Shown: positions 1 through 10,658, numbered from the stretch's first letter. The stretch: 64,000 nucleotides of DNA from Desulfogranum japonicum DSM 18378 (GCF_000429945.1 NZ_AUCV01000029.1:1-64000); one strand, 5' to 3'. Translations and numbers: made by a program. The notes: generated by a model not told the origin, from the letters alone.

Positions 1-171
1 CCTGTCGAGCTATTCTGGAAATGGATAAAACCCAAAGTATACGGATTTTCAGCGTTAGGGGGACTTTCAGAATTAATTACCAGATTTCGAAAATTGGTCT
101 GGCATTATAATCAAGGCATGATAGAAAACCCGATCCAATTCAGCTTTAAGGCATACAACTTGTTGTTATAG
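1..171 (+). mobile_element. Transposase C-terminal fragment (IS630-like), cut by window edge
   Basis: The first forward frame is open from the window edge to a TAG at 169-171. It begins PVELFWKWIKPK, which resembles the end of IS630/DDE-superfamily transposases (NPVE-x-xW-x-W-x-K, carrying the last catalytic Glu). About 56 residues are visible. It runs into the TonB-receptor remnant that follows in another frame, which suggests the element inserted into or next to that gene. The family assignment rests on this one motif, so it is tentative. Confidence 0.4.
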
Positions 172-185
172 TTATTTTTGTCAAT

Positions 186-560
186 ATGCTTAGCACTGAT
201 ATAGAGCTGAATTATGTATTTCAGGATACGGAAAATAAAGATAACGGCAAAGAGTTAAGCTATGCTCCAATGCATTCTGTGAAGTGTATTTTCAAGACGC
301 AGTTTGCAACTAAAACCCGCCTTGAGTGGACCACCCGCGGGTATTCCAAGCAGTACTCGGATATCGAGAACACAGAGGCTGAACGACTTGATAGCTACAT
401 TACAACAGATATAAAATTGAGCCAGCCTATTACCATGTGGGAAAAACAAGGCCTGGTATTCGCGGATGTTCATAACCTTTTTGATGAGGATTACTCTTCT
501 CATTATGGATATCCCGATGACGGCATAACTTTTGAGGTCGGTATGAGTCTCAGTTTTTAA
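186..560 (+). pseudogene. TonB-dependent receptor, C-terminal remnant
   Basis: About 124 residues with the alternating pattern of an outer-membrane beta-barrel. They include VHNLFDEDYSSHYGYP followed by TFEVGMSLSF with a terminal Phe. This is the usual last strand of TonB-dependent receptors (N-LF-D-x-Y ... P-G-x-F ... F). A full receptor has 600-800 residues, so the plug and most of the barrel are missing. Upstream, the same frame is closed by a stop near 110, within the transposase-like sequence. It is most likely a remnant left by an insertion, not a functional receptor. Confidence 0.6.
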
Positions 561-715
561 TACCGGATTTTATTCCCCAGGTAATTTCCTTTATAAATCA
601 GGCTTGAGAAAAGTTGTGAATTACGATTTGTAAACTTCCAAGCATGTCGTTGAACTTGCCTAGACTGATAAGACGATTGGAACTCAGGCTAACACTTGAT
701 AATTCGTAATTATTT

Positions 716-1996
716 ATGAGCAAAAAACTGTCAACAAATATAGATATCATCTTATTTCAAAGTGGCCCAGCTTGGCATAGGATTACGTCGTCAAAAAACA
801 AATTAATTACTGGACTTGTTGACTTCCTGAAATCTATTCCCTCTAGTTCTGGCCCATTAATTGCTGATGATATTTCAACGGATAGAGCAGCCAGAACAGC
901 TATTTGGATGCTTGATCGTCTCGTTTCCCCAAGTCAATCTGAAATATTTTCTGACTTGGGTGAGAGTCAAAAATTCCATAATAATCAATGGCTGATTTAT
1001 GCATGGGCAAGACGCAAAAGCAAGCAAGAGTTTGAAGGCATATTCCAGCAATCATGGATCAATTTAGAAAAAAGTCACCAAGGAGCATTGATGGCATGGA
1101 TTGATGTCGTCAATACCAATAATCCTGGAAAGTTATTAGAGTGGTGGAAGTTGGTTAAAAGATCATGCATACCAATACGTGATGATTGGTTTTACACTCC
1201 TTTGTTAATTGAAGATTATTCCAAAAAAATCAAAAATAATAGGGAGAGGCAAGCTAAACTACTGGAGCTTGTATTCTCTGGCACAGATAAATTCAACTTG
1301 CTTAACCCGATCCATAACAGTTGCCTCCGGCTTATAATTCGTGATATTGCAAGCGAAGTTCCAGAATATGTAAACCAAATGCCAGAAACCGACAAGGGAT
1401 GGTTTGCCTTTCTATACAATATGTTAGGTCAACTTGGGTTCCAGGATATTTCTAAAATCTGTCAAGAGGCGTATGTTCCAAATGAAGGTTATGGCGCTAT
1501 CTTGTCATGTGCAAAATTGTTGTGGGTTTATAGCAATTTTAGCCATTCATTAATTCGCCTGATTGATAATTTAGATACAGTTGAAGATATCTGTCCGTAT
1601 GATAGCTTGAGACTCATGACAAAATTGGTTCCAAAGAGCAAGGTTGAAATTTGGGATATTGTTCTCGACTATCCTGAACGAGGATTATTTCCAATGGTTG
1701 CATTTTGCAAATGGTTAAAACCTTCATATAGAGATTCATTGTTCCCTTACTTCGGACACTACGATAACGAAATTGCATCCTGCGCATATCAAGCCTATTT
1801 AAACAAAACGCCCCGCACTGTTGTAAACTTTTTATGGAAAAATAACGGGTTCAAGCAACCAATGTGGCAAGAGATAATTTTAGATAGACACCTCTTTGCC
1901 CCAAAAGAGATAAAGCCACCTTCAGTTGTTGAGGATGTACAATCTGTTGAGTATGATATGCGCTTATATGATCCATTAAATATAAGGAGATTTTAA
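716..1996 (+). CDS. Orphan protein of unknown function, 426 aa
   Basis: Open from ATG at 716 to TAA. I recognise no family. The protein has no signal peptide and no obvious membrane segment. It is rich in Trp and aromatic residues (WLIYAWARRK, LLEWWKLVKR, GWFAFLYNM) with helical periodicity, suggesting an all-alpha, possibly repeat-type fold. Base composition is more AT-rich than the core genes further on, and it lies just downstream of a transposase/TonB remnant, so horizontal acquisition is likely. No convincing Shine-Dalgarno precedes the ATG. Confidence 0.6.
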   Translation: MSKKLSTNIDIILFQSGPAWHRITSSKNKLITGLVDFLKSIPSSSGPLIADDISTDRAARTAIWMLDRLVSPSQSEIFSDLGESQKFHNNQWLIYAWARRKSKQEFEGIFQQSWINLEKSHQGALMAWIDVVNTNNPGKLLEWWKLVKRSCIPIRDDWFYTPLLIEDYSKKIKNNRERQAKLLELVFSGTDKFNLLNPIHNSCLRLIIRDIASEVPEYVNQMPETDKGWFAFLYNMLGQLGFQDISKICQEAYVPNEGYGAILSCAKLLWVYSNFSHSLIRLIDNLDTVEDICPYDSLRLMTKLVPKSKVEIWDIVLDYPERGLFPMVAFCKWLKPSYRDSLFPYFGHYDNEIASCAYQAYLNKTPRTVVNFLWKNNGFKQPMWQEIILDRHLFAPKEIKPPSVVEDVQSVEYDMRLYDPLNIRRF

Positions 1997-2187
1997 GGAA
2001 AGATGACTCGATAATGAAATCCAGGCAACGGGAGAAAGCGCACTGGCACTGATTTCACCAATCTTCTTATCCCGGGAACACGGAGCTTGACCAACACTAT
2101 AAATGTAACAATCAATCTGCGCTTGCCTGCGCTGCTAACCACCTGGTCAACCCCCGAGATGAGGCAAAAATTAATGGGAATGTGGGA

Positions 2188-2757
2188 ATGAAATACATAC
2201 GCATTCTTTATGCTATATTTTTTATTGGAACTATTTCAAATTGTTCAACTCCTCTCTATGAGATTGAATCGATAGTTTCAGATAAGCACTATGAAAAATC
2301 GCTTGTTTTAGATCTACCGTTTGAAGAGGTAAGGCAAGGCTGCTTGGAGGCACTGTCTTTGGATTATCAATTGAAGCATAAACTCGGTTTGGAGCGATGG
2401 GGAACTAGTACTTGGTCAGTTGAAGTTATGGAAGACCAATTATTTTGCAAGGACATATTCCAGAAAGAAAATACAAATTACGATGTCTGTTTTAACAAAT
2501 TCTCAGAATACTGGTATTCAAAATCCTATATGGTAAACGGCAATCCTTCGTTAGCAACAGGGAAGTTTCATATTCATTTTGAAAAACTTGAAAATAATGC
2601 CACAGAATTATCGGTTAATATTGTAAATCATCGAGTAGTAAACGGACTTGAATGTTGTGGCCCACATGGTCGATATGTTCGATTAACTCCAGTGGATTCG
2701 ACAGGTGCAGATGAATATCAGGTTTTAAAGTATTTGGCAGATTATTTTAAAAAGTGA
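2188..2757 (+). CDS. Putative lipoprotein of unknown function
   Basis: The ATG at 2188 follows GGGAA at about 8 nt; a GTG two codons earlier is the alternative. The N-terminus MKYIRILYAIFFIGTISNC is a lipoprotein signal peptide, with the acylated Cys about 19 residues in. The mature part is about 170 residues, mixed alpha/beta, with several cysteines, including a Cys-Cys pair (LECCGPHG). No family recognised. It is AT-rich like the preceding gene and probably belongs to the same acquired segment. Confidence 0.6.
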   Translation: MKYIRILYAIFFIGTISNCSTPLYEIESIVSDKHYEKSLVLDLPFEEVRQGCLEALSLDYQLKHKLGLERWGTSTWSVEVMEDQLFCKDIFQKENTNYDVCFNKFSEYWYSKSYMVNGNPSLATGKFHIHFEKLENNATELSVNIVNHRVVNGLECCGPHGRYVRLTPVDSTGADEYQVLKYLADYFKK

Positions 2758-2848
2758 TAAAAGAAAAAAGCGAATTTACACATAAGGGTCCGAGGATTTT
2801 TTACAGGCTTAAGGACGTATATTCAAATAAAACAGCCTAGGTGATGTG

Positions 2849-4786
2849 CTACTCTTGCTGTTTTTGCACACTCCTCATCTCAAAAAACTCAGTGGGAGAT
2901 TCCTTACCTGGCGTTACGGTATAGTATGCCTTGAGCACTTTGTAACCAGCGGCTTGCATTACCAGTTCATATTCACCTGCACGTAAGCCGAAAAAACGGA
3001 ACCATCCTCGATAACAGTAGTCAGTACGCGATATTTCCTGATCTTCCCAATTGAAATCTTTCTCTCCACAAGAATCAAGAGAACGCGAAATTCCGTTTCC
3101 TTTCAATGTTATCCTCTCCACAGAAATCGGGTTGTTTTGAGGTATCTGTTCCCACTCCGGCATACCGACGACCTTGTCTTCCTCGGGAAGAGCTTCGATG
3201 ATATATCCTGATATCGTGCCATCGGGTGTCAATGCAAATTCAAGATTACTGGTATTGTTGGCTCTGATGGTTATGGGCACCCATTCTTTCTTTGTTTTGA
3301 AGCCTCCTAGATATAACCTGGCCAGGTAGTTGCCTGTCGGAAAAGGGCCTATCGCATTCCCTTTATCCTGAGGCCGCAGGGTGATTGTTGTTTCCGCCTT
3401 GTTATCCTCAGTAGATCTGAGTGTGAGATTAGGCCATGGCGTAATATATTCTTGCGGCTGGTCAAAAGCAAATTGTACTCTGATTGAGCCTCCAGATGGT
3501 TGCTGTGCAGCGTTTTGAGTACCTGCATAGCTGTTGAGTATGGCATTATATTGTTCCATTACCTCTTTACTCTGCATAATGCTGGCGTGATCCTCATTAA
3601 AACCGTAAAGCATGTCTGCTTCACTCTGCGCCCTGCGATCCAACAGGCTGGAAAGGGTGATGGTACCATCGTTGTTCGAACGAAAGGGATTACGGTTGCC
3701 TGCATGACCAAAAAAAATATAGAAGCCTACTGGATCCGGCAGTTCGCTCTGAAACAGCGACTGGATGAACCTACCTTCCGGTTGCATATCCAGCCAGCAG
3801 GGTATAACTGCGGGAGATTGTTTGACCCCGTATTCGGCCATTTTGTCACCGCCCCATGGCGTAGCCAGGGAAATCAGCAGCTTCACATATGGGGTATCGC
3901 GTCCAAAATCCATGATAAATGAGCGGGCTATCAACCCGCCCATGCTGTGTGCCGTAATATAGAGTTCTTTGAACCGGTATTTTACCTGAAGATTGGTCAG
4001 CTTCCACAGCAGCAGATGAGACATGCTCCTCATCCTGGCACCTGATGGATAGTAGAAGAACCATGGCTGGAAACGCTCTCGATCGATATTGTCAACGAAA
4101 TATTTCCATCCCCTTGGAGTTCCCCCTGCTCCATGTATAAAGAGTAGGGGGATCTTGTGTGGATCATATTCTTCCAGAAAGTAGATGGTTCCTCCGAATT
4201 GTTTATAAAAGGAAACCGGTTCCCAGAATCCCTGTCCACCGTATTCATCAAGAAAAATTTCATCATCCAGAGTTGTTATTGAGCCGGCAAGTCTGCTATG
4301 GAATGCATGTTTTGTGATATCTGCAATTTTTTTGCCGATCGGCCAATCAATGGCTGTCGTTATCTCTTGGATGAAGATTTCAATATTTTGGACAATGCCC
4401 CCGGACGGTGCAAATATCAGGTCTGGAGCGCCAAATTGGGCTGCGGGTTCACCCTTGTCATAGACGAGGTTGCTGTTTGTATCGACATAGGCGAATACAT
4501 GGTACTCTCCCTTTGTGACCATCAGCTCAAATTCGCCGTAATCATCGAGAACCGTATAGTGTGACACAAGCCGTTCGCCATTTTGTGTATTGTAGGCGAC
4601 AACGACAAGTGGGCTGTTCACCGCTACACGGCCGAAAACATGACCGATCAGTATGGTTGATGTTTCGGTGGCATCCACTTCCTGTCTGAGTTTTGTAAGC
4701 GTGCAGGACGAAAGTATCAGGCATACTATTGCAACGATGGCCGCTGTTTTCGGATTTTTTGGGTGCAAAGGATTTCTGCTAATCAT
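2849..4786 (-). CDS. Alpha/beta-hydrolase lipoprotein (lipase/esterase-like)
   Basis: I start it at the ATG at 4786, preceded by AAGGG; an in-frame TTG four codons upstream is the alternative. A signal peptide ends in the lipobox LSSC (Cys about residue 28), so the protein should be membrane-anchored outside the cytoplasm. A beta-sandwich-like region (residues about 45-140) precedes an alpha/beta-hydrolase core with the oxyanion strand LLFIHGAGG (about 214-222) and nucleophile elbow AHSMGG (about 279-284), as in class-2 lipases and PGAP1-like esterases. The last 200 residues look like Ig/carboxypeptidase-regulatory-like domains. The substrate is unknown. Confidence 0.8.
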   Translation of the reverse strand: MISRNPLHPKNPKTAAIVAIVCLILSSCTLTKLRQEVDATETSTILIGHVFGRVAVNSPLVVVAYNTQNGERLVSHYTVLDDYGEFELMVTKGEYHVFAYVDTNSNLVYDKGEPAAQFGAPDLIFAPSGGIVQNIEIFIQEITTAIDWPIGKKIADITKHAFHSRLAGSITTLDDEIFLDEYGGQGFWEPVSFYKQFGGTIYFLEEYDPHKIPLLFIHGAGGTPRGWKYFVDNIDRERFQPWFFYYPSGARMRSMSHLLLWKLTNLQVKYRFKELYITAHSMGGLIARSFIMDFGRDTPYVKLLISLATPWGGDKMAEYGVKQSPAVIPCWLDMQPEGRFIQSLFQSELPDPVGFYIFFGHAGNRNPFRSNNDGTITLSSLLDRRAQSEADMLYGFNEDHASIMQSKEVMEQYNAILNSYAGTQNAAQQPSGGSIRVQFAFDQPQEYITPWPNLTLRSTEDNKAETTITLRPQDKGNAIGPFPTGNYLARLYLGGFKTKKEWVPITIRANNTSNLEFALTPDGTISGYIIEALPEEDKVVGMPEWEQIPQNNPISVERITLKGNGISRSLDSCGEKDFNWEDQEISRTDYCYRGWFRFFGLRAGEYELVMQAAGYKVLKAYYTVTPGKESPTEFFEMRSVQKQQE

Positions 4787-4830
4787 TTGGCCCTTCAAAG
4801 TTTAACTCAATTTTTCCGTGAAAAAAGGGG

Positions 4831-6852
4831 TTACGATGTAATTGTCAGGCGCTGGTCATCCAGGTTTATCAGAATGCCTTCACAGCTTTCTGCCGTTGGA
4901 TTGATGAAGCAATGAAATTTAGTGCGTGCCTTGGCTGATCCTATGGTGGCAACCAGATCTCCCTGGGCAAAGAGAAAATCAGGCCCTGGATTTACAGAGA
5001 GATCCTGGTCGCGGATAATACCTACCACGGAGACACCTGTTATTTTACGGAGCTCTGTCTCGGCAATGGTATGGCCGATGAGTGGATTACCCGTTTGCAG
5101 TTCGGTCCACTGCAGATCGAATTGCTGTTCTGCTGACCGAAGCTGTCCAAGGGTCTGGTATTCCTCAGTGGAATTACTTTCCGCAATAAGCATCTTATGT
5201 CTCAGTTCTTCTGTGTAGAGCTGGATCTCTGGAACAGGGATGCGGAGATAGAGCAAAACCTGTCGGATCATTTCAAGACCTGCTTCAAATTCAGGAAAGA
5301 CGAGATCCTTAACATGCATTTCCTGGAAGACAGAGAAGAAATCCGGGTCGGAAATTCGGGCTATGACTTTCAGGTCTGGGTTGGCTTCCAATGCTTTTTG
5401 CGTAATGGTGGTGGCCATAACGATGCTTGGAAGCGTCACTACAAGCAGCGCCGCTGTATCAATGTGCAGGGCTTCCTGCACTACTTCATGGCTGCCGTCA
5501 CCATATATCATGGGATATCCAGCCTGTTGCCCTATTTCCACACGGTACTGATCTATTTCCACTACAACAAAGGGGATACCGATTTTTTGTAAAACCTGGC
5601 CAATCTGAAAGCCGATGCGACCACATCCTGCTATGACAATATGGCGGTTCAAGCCTGTTTCCGGAAAGTTGATGGTTTCAACCGGTTCATGGTTAAACCA
5701 TTTTTTCTTTAATGCATAGAGCCTGGCTGTACGTCCTGAAATCAGTGGTGTCATTACCATGGAAACAACAGCGGTGGTGAGAATAAGGTTATAGAAATCA
5801 TTACTTATGGATTCGCTTGCAAGGCCTACTCTGGCAAGCACAAAGGAGAATTCGCCAATCTGAAACATTCCCAGGCCGAGAGCAAGGGGCACCACGTTTC
5901 GATACCGAAAGATCCAGGCCAGTGAAGAAAAAATGATACCTTTTCCCAGGCAGACAACGGTGACCAGGAAAAAGATTTCTCCGTAATGCTCAAAGAGAAA
6001 TTTGGGGTCAAGCAGCATTCCCACAGACGCGAAAAAGAGCAGGCCAAACAAGTCCCGAAGCGGGATAATGTCGCTGAGAGCCTGGTGGCCATAATCGGAT
6101 TCACTGAGAACCATACCTGCAATGAATGCTCCAAAGGCAAAAGAGAGGCCGAACAGGTGGGTCAGGTAACCGATGCCCAGCCCAATGGTGGTAATGGCAA
6201 GCAGGAACAGTTCCCTGGACCCAAGTCGTGCTATCCTTTTCAGGAGAAAAGGGAGCAGTCGTGTACCCAGCAGGAACATTCCCAGGAGAAATACAACTGC
6301 CTTGACCGCTGCAAAGCCTATGGCACTCAGTCCTGTGGCAGGATCATTCAGTTGTGGCAGAATAATCATTAACGGAACAACTGCCAGGTCCTGGACAATG
6401 AGCATTCCCACCATCACCTTGCTGGAAAGAGTCCCAAGCCACCCCTGATTCATCAGGGTTTTGAGGATCACCATGGTCGAGGACAGGGAGATAAGCGCAC
6501 CAAACCAGAGTGAAGTTTGCCAGGGCCATGACATTATCTGGCCAATGAGGAGACCAAAACCGATGCTCAAAAGCATCTGGATGGGGGTACCTATCAGAGC
6601 AATGCCCTTGACAGGTTTGAGGTCTTTCAGGGAAAATTCAAGCCCCAGCGCAAAGAGCAGCAGGGCGACGCCTATTTCAGCGACAAGTTCAATGTGGTGG
6701 ATTTCTGAATCTACGATCAGTCCTGAATGTGGACCAAGGATAATGCCTGCCAGAATGTATCCAAGAATCAATGGTTGATGCAGTCGCTGCATGAGAAGAC
6801 CACAGACAAAGGCTGTGGCCACAAGAAGAATGATACCGGTTACTATACCCAT
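4831..6852 (-). CDS. CPA2-family K+/H+ (Na+/H+) antiporter with TrkA-N and TrkA-C domains
   Basis: A protein of 673 aa with three parts. About 380 N-terminal residues form a dozen hydrophobic segments typical of the Na+/H+ exchanger fold ([28 protein letters not shown]). A TrkA-N (RCK) domain begins at [11 protein letters not shown] and binds a nucleotide. A C-terminal TrkA-C domain (PLIGHTIAE) follows. It resembles KefB/YbaL proteins, which exchange K+ or Na+ for protons under ligand control. The gene is monocistronic with weak initiation signals. Repeat B1 lies upstream of the start. Confidence 0.9.
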   Translation of the reverse strand: MGIVTGIILLVATAFVCGLLMQRLHQPLILGYILAGIILGPHSGLIVDSEIHHIELVAEIGVALLLFALGLEFSLKDLKPVKGIALIGTPIQMLLSIGFGLLIGQIMSWPWQTSLWFGALISLSSTMVILKTLMNQGWLGTLSSKVMVGMLIVQDLAVVPLMIILPQLNDPATGLSAIGFAAVKAVVFLLGMFLLGTRLLPFLLKRIARLGSRELFLLAITTIGLGIGYLTHLFGLSFAFGAFIAGMVLSESDYGHQALSDIIPLRDLFGLLFFASVGMLLDPKFLFEHYGEIFFLVTVVCLGKGIIFSSLAWIFRYRNVVPLALGLGMFQIGEFSFVLARVGLASESISNDFYNLILTTAVVSMVMTPLISGRTARLYALKKKWFNHEPVETINFPETGLNRHIVIAGCGRIGFQIGQVLQKIGIPFVVVEIDQYRVEIGQQAGYPMIYGDGSHEVVQEALHIDTAALLVVTLPSIVMATTITQKALEANPDLKVIARISDPDFFSVFQEMHVKDLVFPEFEAGLEMIRQVLLYLRIPVPEIQLYTEELRHKMLIAESNSTEEYQTLGQLRSAEQQFDLQWTELQTGNPLIGHTIAETELRKITGVSVVGIIRDQDLSVNPGPDFLFAQGDLVATIGSAKARTKFHCFINPTAESCEGILINLDDQRLTITS

Positions 6853-6977
6853 GAAATTCGCACGTAGAAATAGAGGAAAATTTGAAAATAACCCAACACT
6901 TTAACTAGCCTATTTTTCTGAAACACCATTGTTTTTCAAACGTGTTCAGGACATGCTAGTAATCCAACCCGGGTTAA

Positions 6978-7137
6978 GGGTCACGGAAAAAATAAACTAT
7001 CCAATCTCGCTTGTCTTTCAATTCGCTAACGTCGTCGCGTCAATGGCTCAATACGCCAGTATGGAACCATTGACGCGACGACGTTACCAAACCGATATCC
7101 TACGCAATTTTTGGATATTTATTATTTTCCGCGACCC
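6978..7137. repeat. Repeat family B, copy 1 (160 bp nested palindrome)
   Basis: The ends are GGGTCACGGAAAA and TTTTCCGCGACCC, an imperfect inverted pair. Inside is a perfect 20-bp inverted repeat (7027-7046 with 7067-7086, core ACGTCGTCGCGTC) separated by 20 nt. Near-identical 160-bp copies lie at 10489-10648 (opposite orientation) and 44821-44980. No coding capacity; MITE-like. Confidence 0.9.
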
Positions 7138-7200
7138 TAAAAAGATGTACGTAGGTGCTGACTATACCAAATACTTGAGACGTAAAGCAATGTTAACGTC

Positions 7201-7893
7201 TCAATCATCCAGGGTCGCAATCAGGGGAAGATGATCAGACGCAAGTTTACTGAGATTTGTCTGGTGCCGCCAGATTTTCTGTATCCTGGAAGCCGGACGT
7301 ACCCATATACGGTCAAGTTTCATGAGTGGCATGTGTGCTGGGAAGGTCGCGGGCGTGGGAGGGTGAAAGTTCTGGGTAAACATATTTTTGAGCCTTTGTA
7401 AAGATCGGCTCCAGGGCAACCATTCATTGAAATCACCCATGAGAACAACTATGTCTGAGTCAGTGCTGTTGAGTTTTACTGATAATTTTTGCACCTGTTG
7501 TCTTCGCTCTTTTGTACTCAGCCCCAGATGAGTGGCAAAAAGAGTGAGAGAAGTGTGCCGGCCTTTCATTGTAACTTCGATTAATCCACGAGGTTCCCGA
7601 TGGGGGATACTCAGATGATATCTGTGAAACGACTCCGGTGCCGTCCTGGTGAGGATAACATTACCATATCGACTTTCCCTATCCATGAGAGTGAATCCGG
7701 AAATTGCGGTATAGCCAAGGGATGCTGTGACGCGGTGTAGGAAATCGGCTGGAAAAGAATAATGTGAGGCGACTTCCTGTAACGCAACAATGTCAGCATC
7801 AATTTCCTGCAAGACAGAGACAATACGACTCTGTGATATTTTTTTATCCAGGCCGATGCATCTGTGAATATTGTAGGTGGCGATTTTGAGCAC
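7201..7893 (-). CDS. Endonuclease/exonuclease/phosphatase (EEP) family protein
   Basis: 230 aa. It starts with LKIATYNIHRCIG, followed by DADIVALQEV, LMGDFNEW and SDHLPLIATL. These are the ordered metal- and phosphate-binding motifs of the DNase I/exonuclease III fold (Asn, Glu, Asp-x-Asn, Ser-Asp-His). It lies 6 nt downstream of the phospholipase D gene and begins with GTG preceded by AGGAAG, so the two are co-transcribed. The same pairing of an EEP protein with a PLD/VTT protein occurs elsewhere in Proteobacteria. The substrate could be a phospholipid headgroup or a nucleic acid; the sequence does not decide. Confidence 0.85.
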   Translation of the reverse strand: MLKIATYNIHRCIGLDKKISQSRIVSVLQEIDADIVALQEVASHYSFPADFLHRVTASLGYTAISGFTLMDRESRYGNVILTRTAPESFHRYHLSIPHREPRGLIEVTMKGRHTSLTLFATHLGLSTKERRQQVQKLSVKLNSTDSDIVVLMGDFNEWLPWSRSLQRLKNMFTQNFHPPTPATFPAHMPLMKLDRIWVRPASRIQKIWRHQTNLSKLASDHLPLIATLDD

Positions 7894-7899
7894 AGAGGT

Positions 7900-10029
7900 T
7901 TAGCTTCCTGTATTTCGCTGTTGTTTTTTGTTTTTGAGCCATTTACGTAGACCATATAAACCAAGGCCTGAACCCACAAATACTGCCATTAGCGTACCGA
8001 TGCTTCCAAAATCCGGAGTTTTCAGTGAGCGGGCAATCTGGTCGGCAACCAGCGTAATGGTAATTATCCCTGGCAGCAGGCCAATGAATGTACCCAGAAT
8101 AAAATCCCTTCGAGAGATATTTGAGGCGCCAGCTACCAGATTCACCACGGAGAAGGGTGCCACAGGAATAATTCGAAAGGTTATTACAGCTGCTATGCCG
8201 TTTTCTGAGAGGCGTTTATTCACCCTGTTCAGGATACTTCCTGCCATACGTTGTACAGTGCTTCGTCCCAGATGGCGGCCAAGTATAAAAAGAATCAAAG
8301 CGCTGAGTTCCGCCCCTAAAATAGCGTACAATGGCCCTAGCCAGGGGCCGAACAATACCACCGTGGCAATAATCATTAAGGTAATGGGAAAGACAGCCAG
8401 CCCTCCAACAATGAAGGCCAGAGGAACCATGAGAGGTGCCAGAGGTTGTTGCTGCACCCATTTGCCTGCCTCCAGCACACTTTCCACTGTAAGAAACTGG
8501 TTAAGAGGAGTCCAACGCCACAGGGCTGTTATGCCAAGAAGAATAACCAGGCCTGAGACTATTTTTAGCAGGTGGCGGTACGCAAATACCTGATCTCTTG
8601 GTTTGATCAGATAATTGAAAAATTCATCCGGTTCCAATGGCTTTTCCGGGTCAAGGAGTTTGGATTCAGGTACCCACTGGTCGATTTCTTTGTTTTCATT
8701 TTCATCTACAGGGATAAGGGTCCGCTCTTCGTCTCGCAGTGCTTCTATGGCCGCGATAGGTGTTGCATGTTTGTGCATTGCCAGGGTTACTTCCTCTTGC
8801 TTTTTTCCCAGATGTTCCGCCAGAAGGCGGTTGCGAAAGGTTGCAATGGTTTCACTCTGCTCAGTTTCAGATTCGGCTGCCAGGGCCAGGTCGCATTCAG
8901 AGTCAAGGCCCAGTGAACGGTTACTGAGATTTGAAGAGCCTATATGGATAAAGGTATCGTCGATGATCATAACTTTGGCATGCACCATGAGACTTACCTC
9001 TGGGTTTATTCCTACCCGGGGATAGTATACGCGCAATCGATCATGTCTATCGGCTTCTTTAAGCTTCCTGAGGATACGGCCCCGTAAAATATCCATGGTG
9101 TGCTGCTCGAGCCACCCTCCTGTTTTTTGGGGCATAACTGCGATGATTTGGGGCCCATTTTTTTCAAGAAGTCGTTTTTTCAGGGCTTCTCCGATGATGT
9201 ATGAGCTGAGATACTGGTTTTCGATGTATATGTAATGCTTTGCTGCAGCAATGGAGTCCAGATACAGCTGTTCCACCTCTCGGATTTCAGGGTAATCTTT
9301 GTATTTTGGAAAAGTGCGTGCTATGACAACCCGATGGTTGGCGAACAGTGGGGGAATGCTTTCTGGCCAGGGGATATTCGGATGCGCATGGGATGGAGAA
9401 GGCAGGACGTTCCCTGTTGCTCGTTGCCAGCGCTGTCTGACCAGTTCCCCCAGGGCCTGGGCCGCAGCACCTGATACAACCATCTGGATATCATGAAAAG
9501 GTGGGTAGGCATCTCCTTCCGGTGCAACCCGAAGCGGATTCTCCGGAAGGTGCTCTGAAGTGTCCCAGCGCCATTTACTTATATCCAGTCCCCCACAGAA
9601 CGCAACCTTGTCATCGATTACCACGACTTTTTGATGTTGTGAGGCGCCAATCGGATGCTCACCATCCAGACAAAATTGAATACGTCTGTGCGTACGCCAT
9701 TTTAATTTGTAACGTGGGAAAAACTCACGTTCCATCGCATAAATCATGGCAAAATCCCAGCTCAGGAGGAATATCTTAAGGTGCTTGTTTTTCCGGGCAA
9801 GTGTGTTGAGAAATTTACCAAGCTTGGTAGGGAGTTCTGATGGAGTATCCCCACGGATGAGCTGAACCTCGCTATGCAGATCCCAACCAGTTATCAATAT
9901 GGACTCCTGTGCCATCTGCATGGATTCGTGAATTGCCTGATAATAATCTGCTCCATCAACGATAATAGAGACTTGATCCGCCTGAACTGTTTTCCAACAG
10001 TTTTTTCCAGGAGTAAAAGAGACTGTCAC
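7900..10029 (-). CDS. Phospholipase D/cardiolipin synthase-like protein fused to a VTT (SNARE-associated/DedA) membrane domain
   Basis: GTG start with AGGAAGA 8 nt upstream; 709 aa. Two HKD motifs are visible: HQKVVVIDD (about residue 132) and HAKVMIIDD (about 343), each followed by the GG or SSN element of phospholipase D enzymes. After about residue 480, hydrophobic segments and GPWLGPLYAILGAELSALILFILGR plus FRIIPVAPFSVVNLVAGAS mark a VTT/TVP38 domain. The likely role is phosphatidyl transfer or hydrolysis at the inner membrane. The VTT part may act as a lipid scramblase, as shown for some relatives. It is first in a two-gene unit with the EEP protein. Confidence 0.88.
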   Translation of the reverse strand: MTVSFTPGKNCWKTVQADQVSIIVDGADYYQAIHESMQMAQESILITGWDLHSEVQLIRGDTPSELPTKLGKFLNTLARKNKHLKIFLLSWDFAMIYAMEREFFPRYKLKWRTHRRIQFCLDGEHPIGASQHQKVVVIDDKVAFCGGLDISKWRWDTSEHLPENPLRVAPEGDAYPPFHDIQMVVSGAAAQALGELVRQRWQRATGNVLPSPSHAHPNIPWPESIPPLFANHRVVIARTFPKYKDYPEIREVEQLYLDSIAAAKHYIYIENQYLSSYIIGEALKKRLLEKNGPQIIAVMPQKTGGWLEQHTMDILRGRILRKLKEADRHDRLRVYYPRVGINPEVSLMVHAKVMIIDDTFIHIGSSNLSNRSLGLDSECDLALAAESETEQSETIATFRNRLLAEHLGKKQEEVTLAMHKHATPIAAIEALRDEERTLIPVDENENKEIDQWVPESKLLDPEKPLEPDEFFNYLIKPRDQVFAYRHLLKIVSGLVILLGITALWRWTPLNQFLTVESVLEAGKWVQQQPLAPLMVPLAFIVGGLAVFPITLMIIATVVLFGPWLGPLYAILGAELSALILFILGRHLGRSTVQRMAGSILNRVNKRLSENGIAAVITFRIIPVAPFSVVNLVAGASNISRRDFILGTFIGLLPGIITITLVADQIARSLKTPDFGSIGTLMAVFVGSGLGLYGLRKWLKNKKQQRNTGS

Positions 10030-10488
10030 GATTGTTCTTCCTATTGCTTAGCCCGGAGAAACATAATTTTTTTTGGTGATTTTCCCAGGCGGATGTTTGT
10101 TAGGTCATTTGCCTTGTTACCCGTATTTACAGGTTCACACCCTGTCCAATAACAGGCGAAGACTTGGTCAGCTTTCCGCAGTTGCAAAAACATGCTTGAG
10201 AGAAACCCGGAACCATACATTGAGAAAAATCATAGAGTATCTCGACAATGGATCATGTTATGAACATAACAGAAAAAGATGTGTCCAATCTCCTTGGATG
10301 TCAAGATCCTGTATATTCACGTAATTTGTTGAAAACACCTCGGGCAGAATAAACAGATAGTGCCTGCCGAGGCTTTGGTTCAATGCATTGGCATAAGCTG
10401 TATCATGCGGATAATCTGGCAGTCATGGCTAGAAAGTGGTAATTTAAGTGTCTCTATTTCAGGTAATACCACAAGGTGACAAGAAATA
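10030..10488. other. Intergenic stretch without a recognised gene
   Basis: I see no convincing coding frame. The segment separates the minus-strand PLD operon from repeat B2. It contains the upstream region of the PLD gene (GTG at 10029). Confidence 0.5.
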
Positions 10489-10648
10489 GGGTCGCGGAAA
10501 GAATAAATATCCAAAAAATACGTAGGATATCGGTTTGGTAACGTCGTCGCGTCAACGGTTCCATACTGGGCGCATTGAGTCATTGACGCGACGACGTTAC
10601 CGAGTTGAGAGACAGGCAAGATTGGATAATTTATTTTTTCCATGACCC
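10489..10648. repeat. Repeat family B, copy 2 (reverse orientation)
   Basis: 160 bp, the same element as 6978-7137 but inverted: it begins GGGTCGCGGAAAG and ends CCATGACCC. A 19-bp perfect inverted repeat (10537-10555 with 10583-10601) forms the inner stem. It lies 10 bp before a family A element. Confidence 0.9.
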
Positions 10649-10658
10649 ATATATGAAC

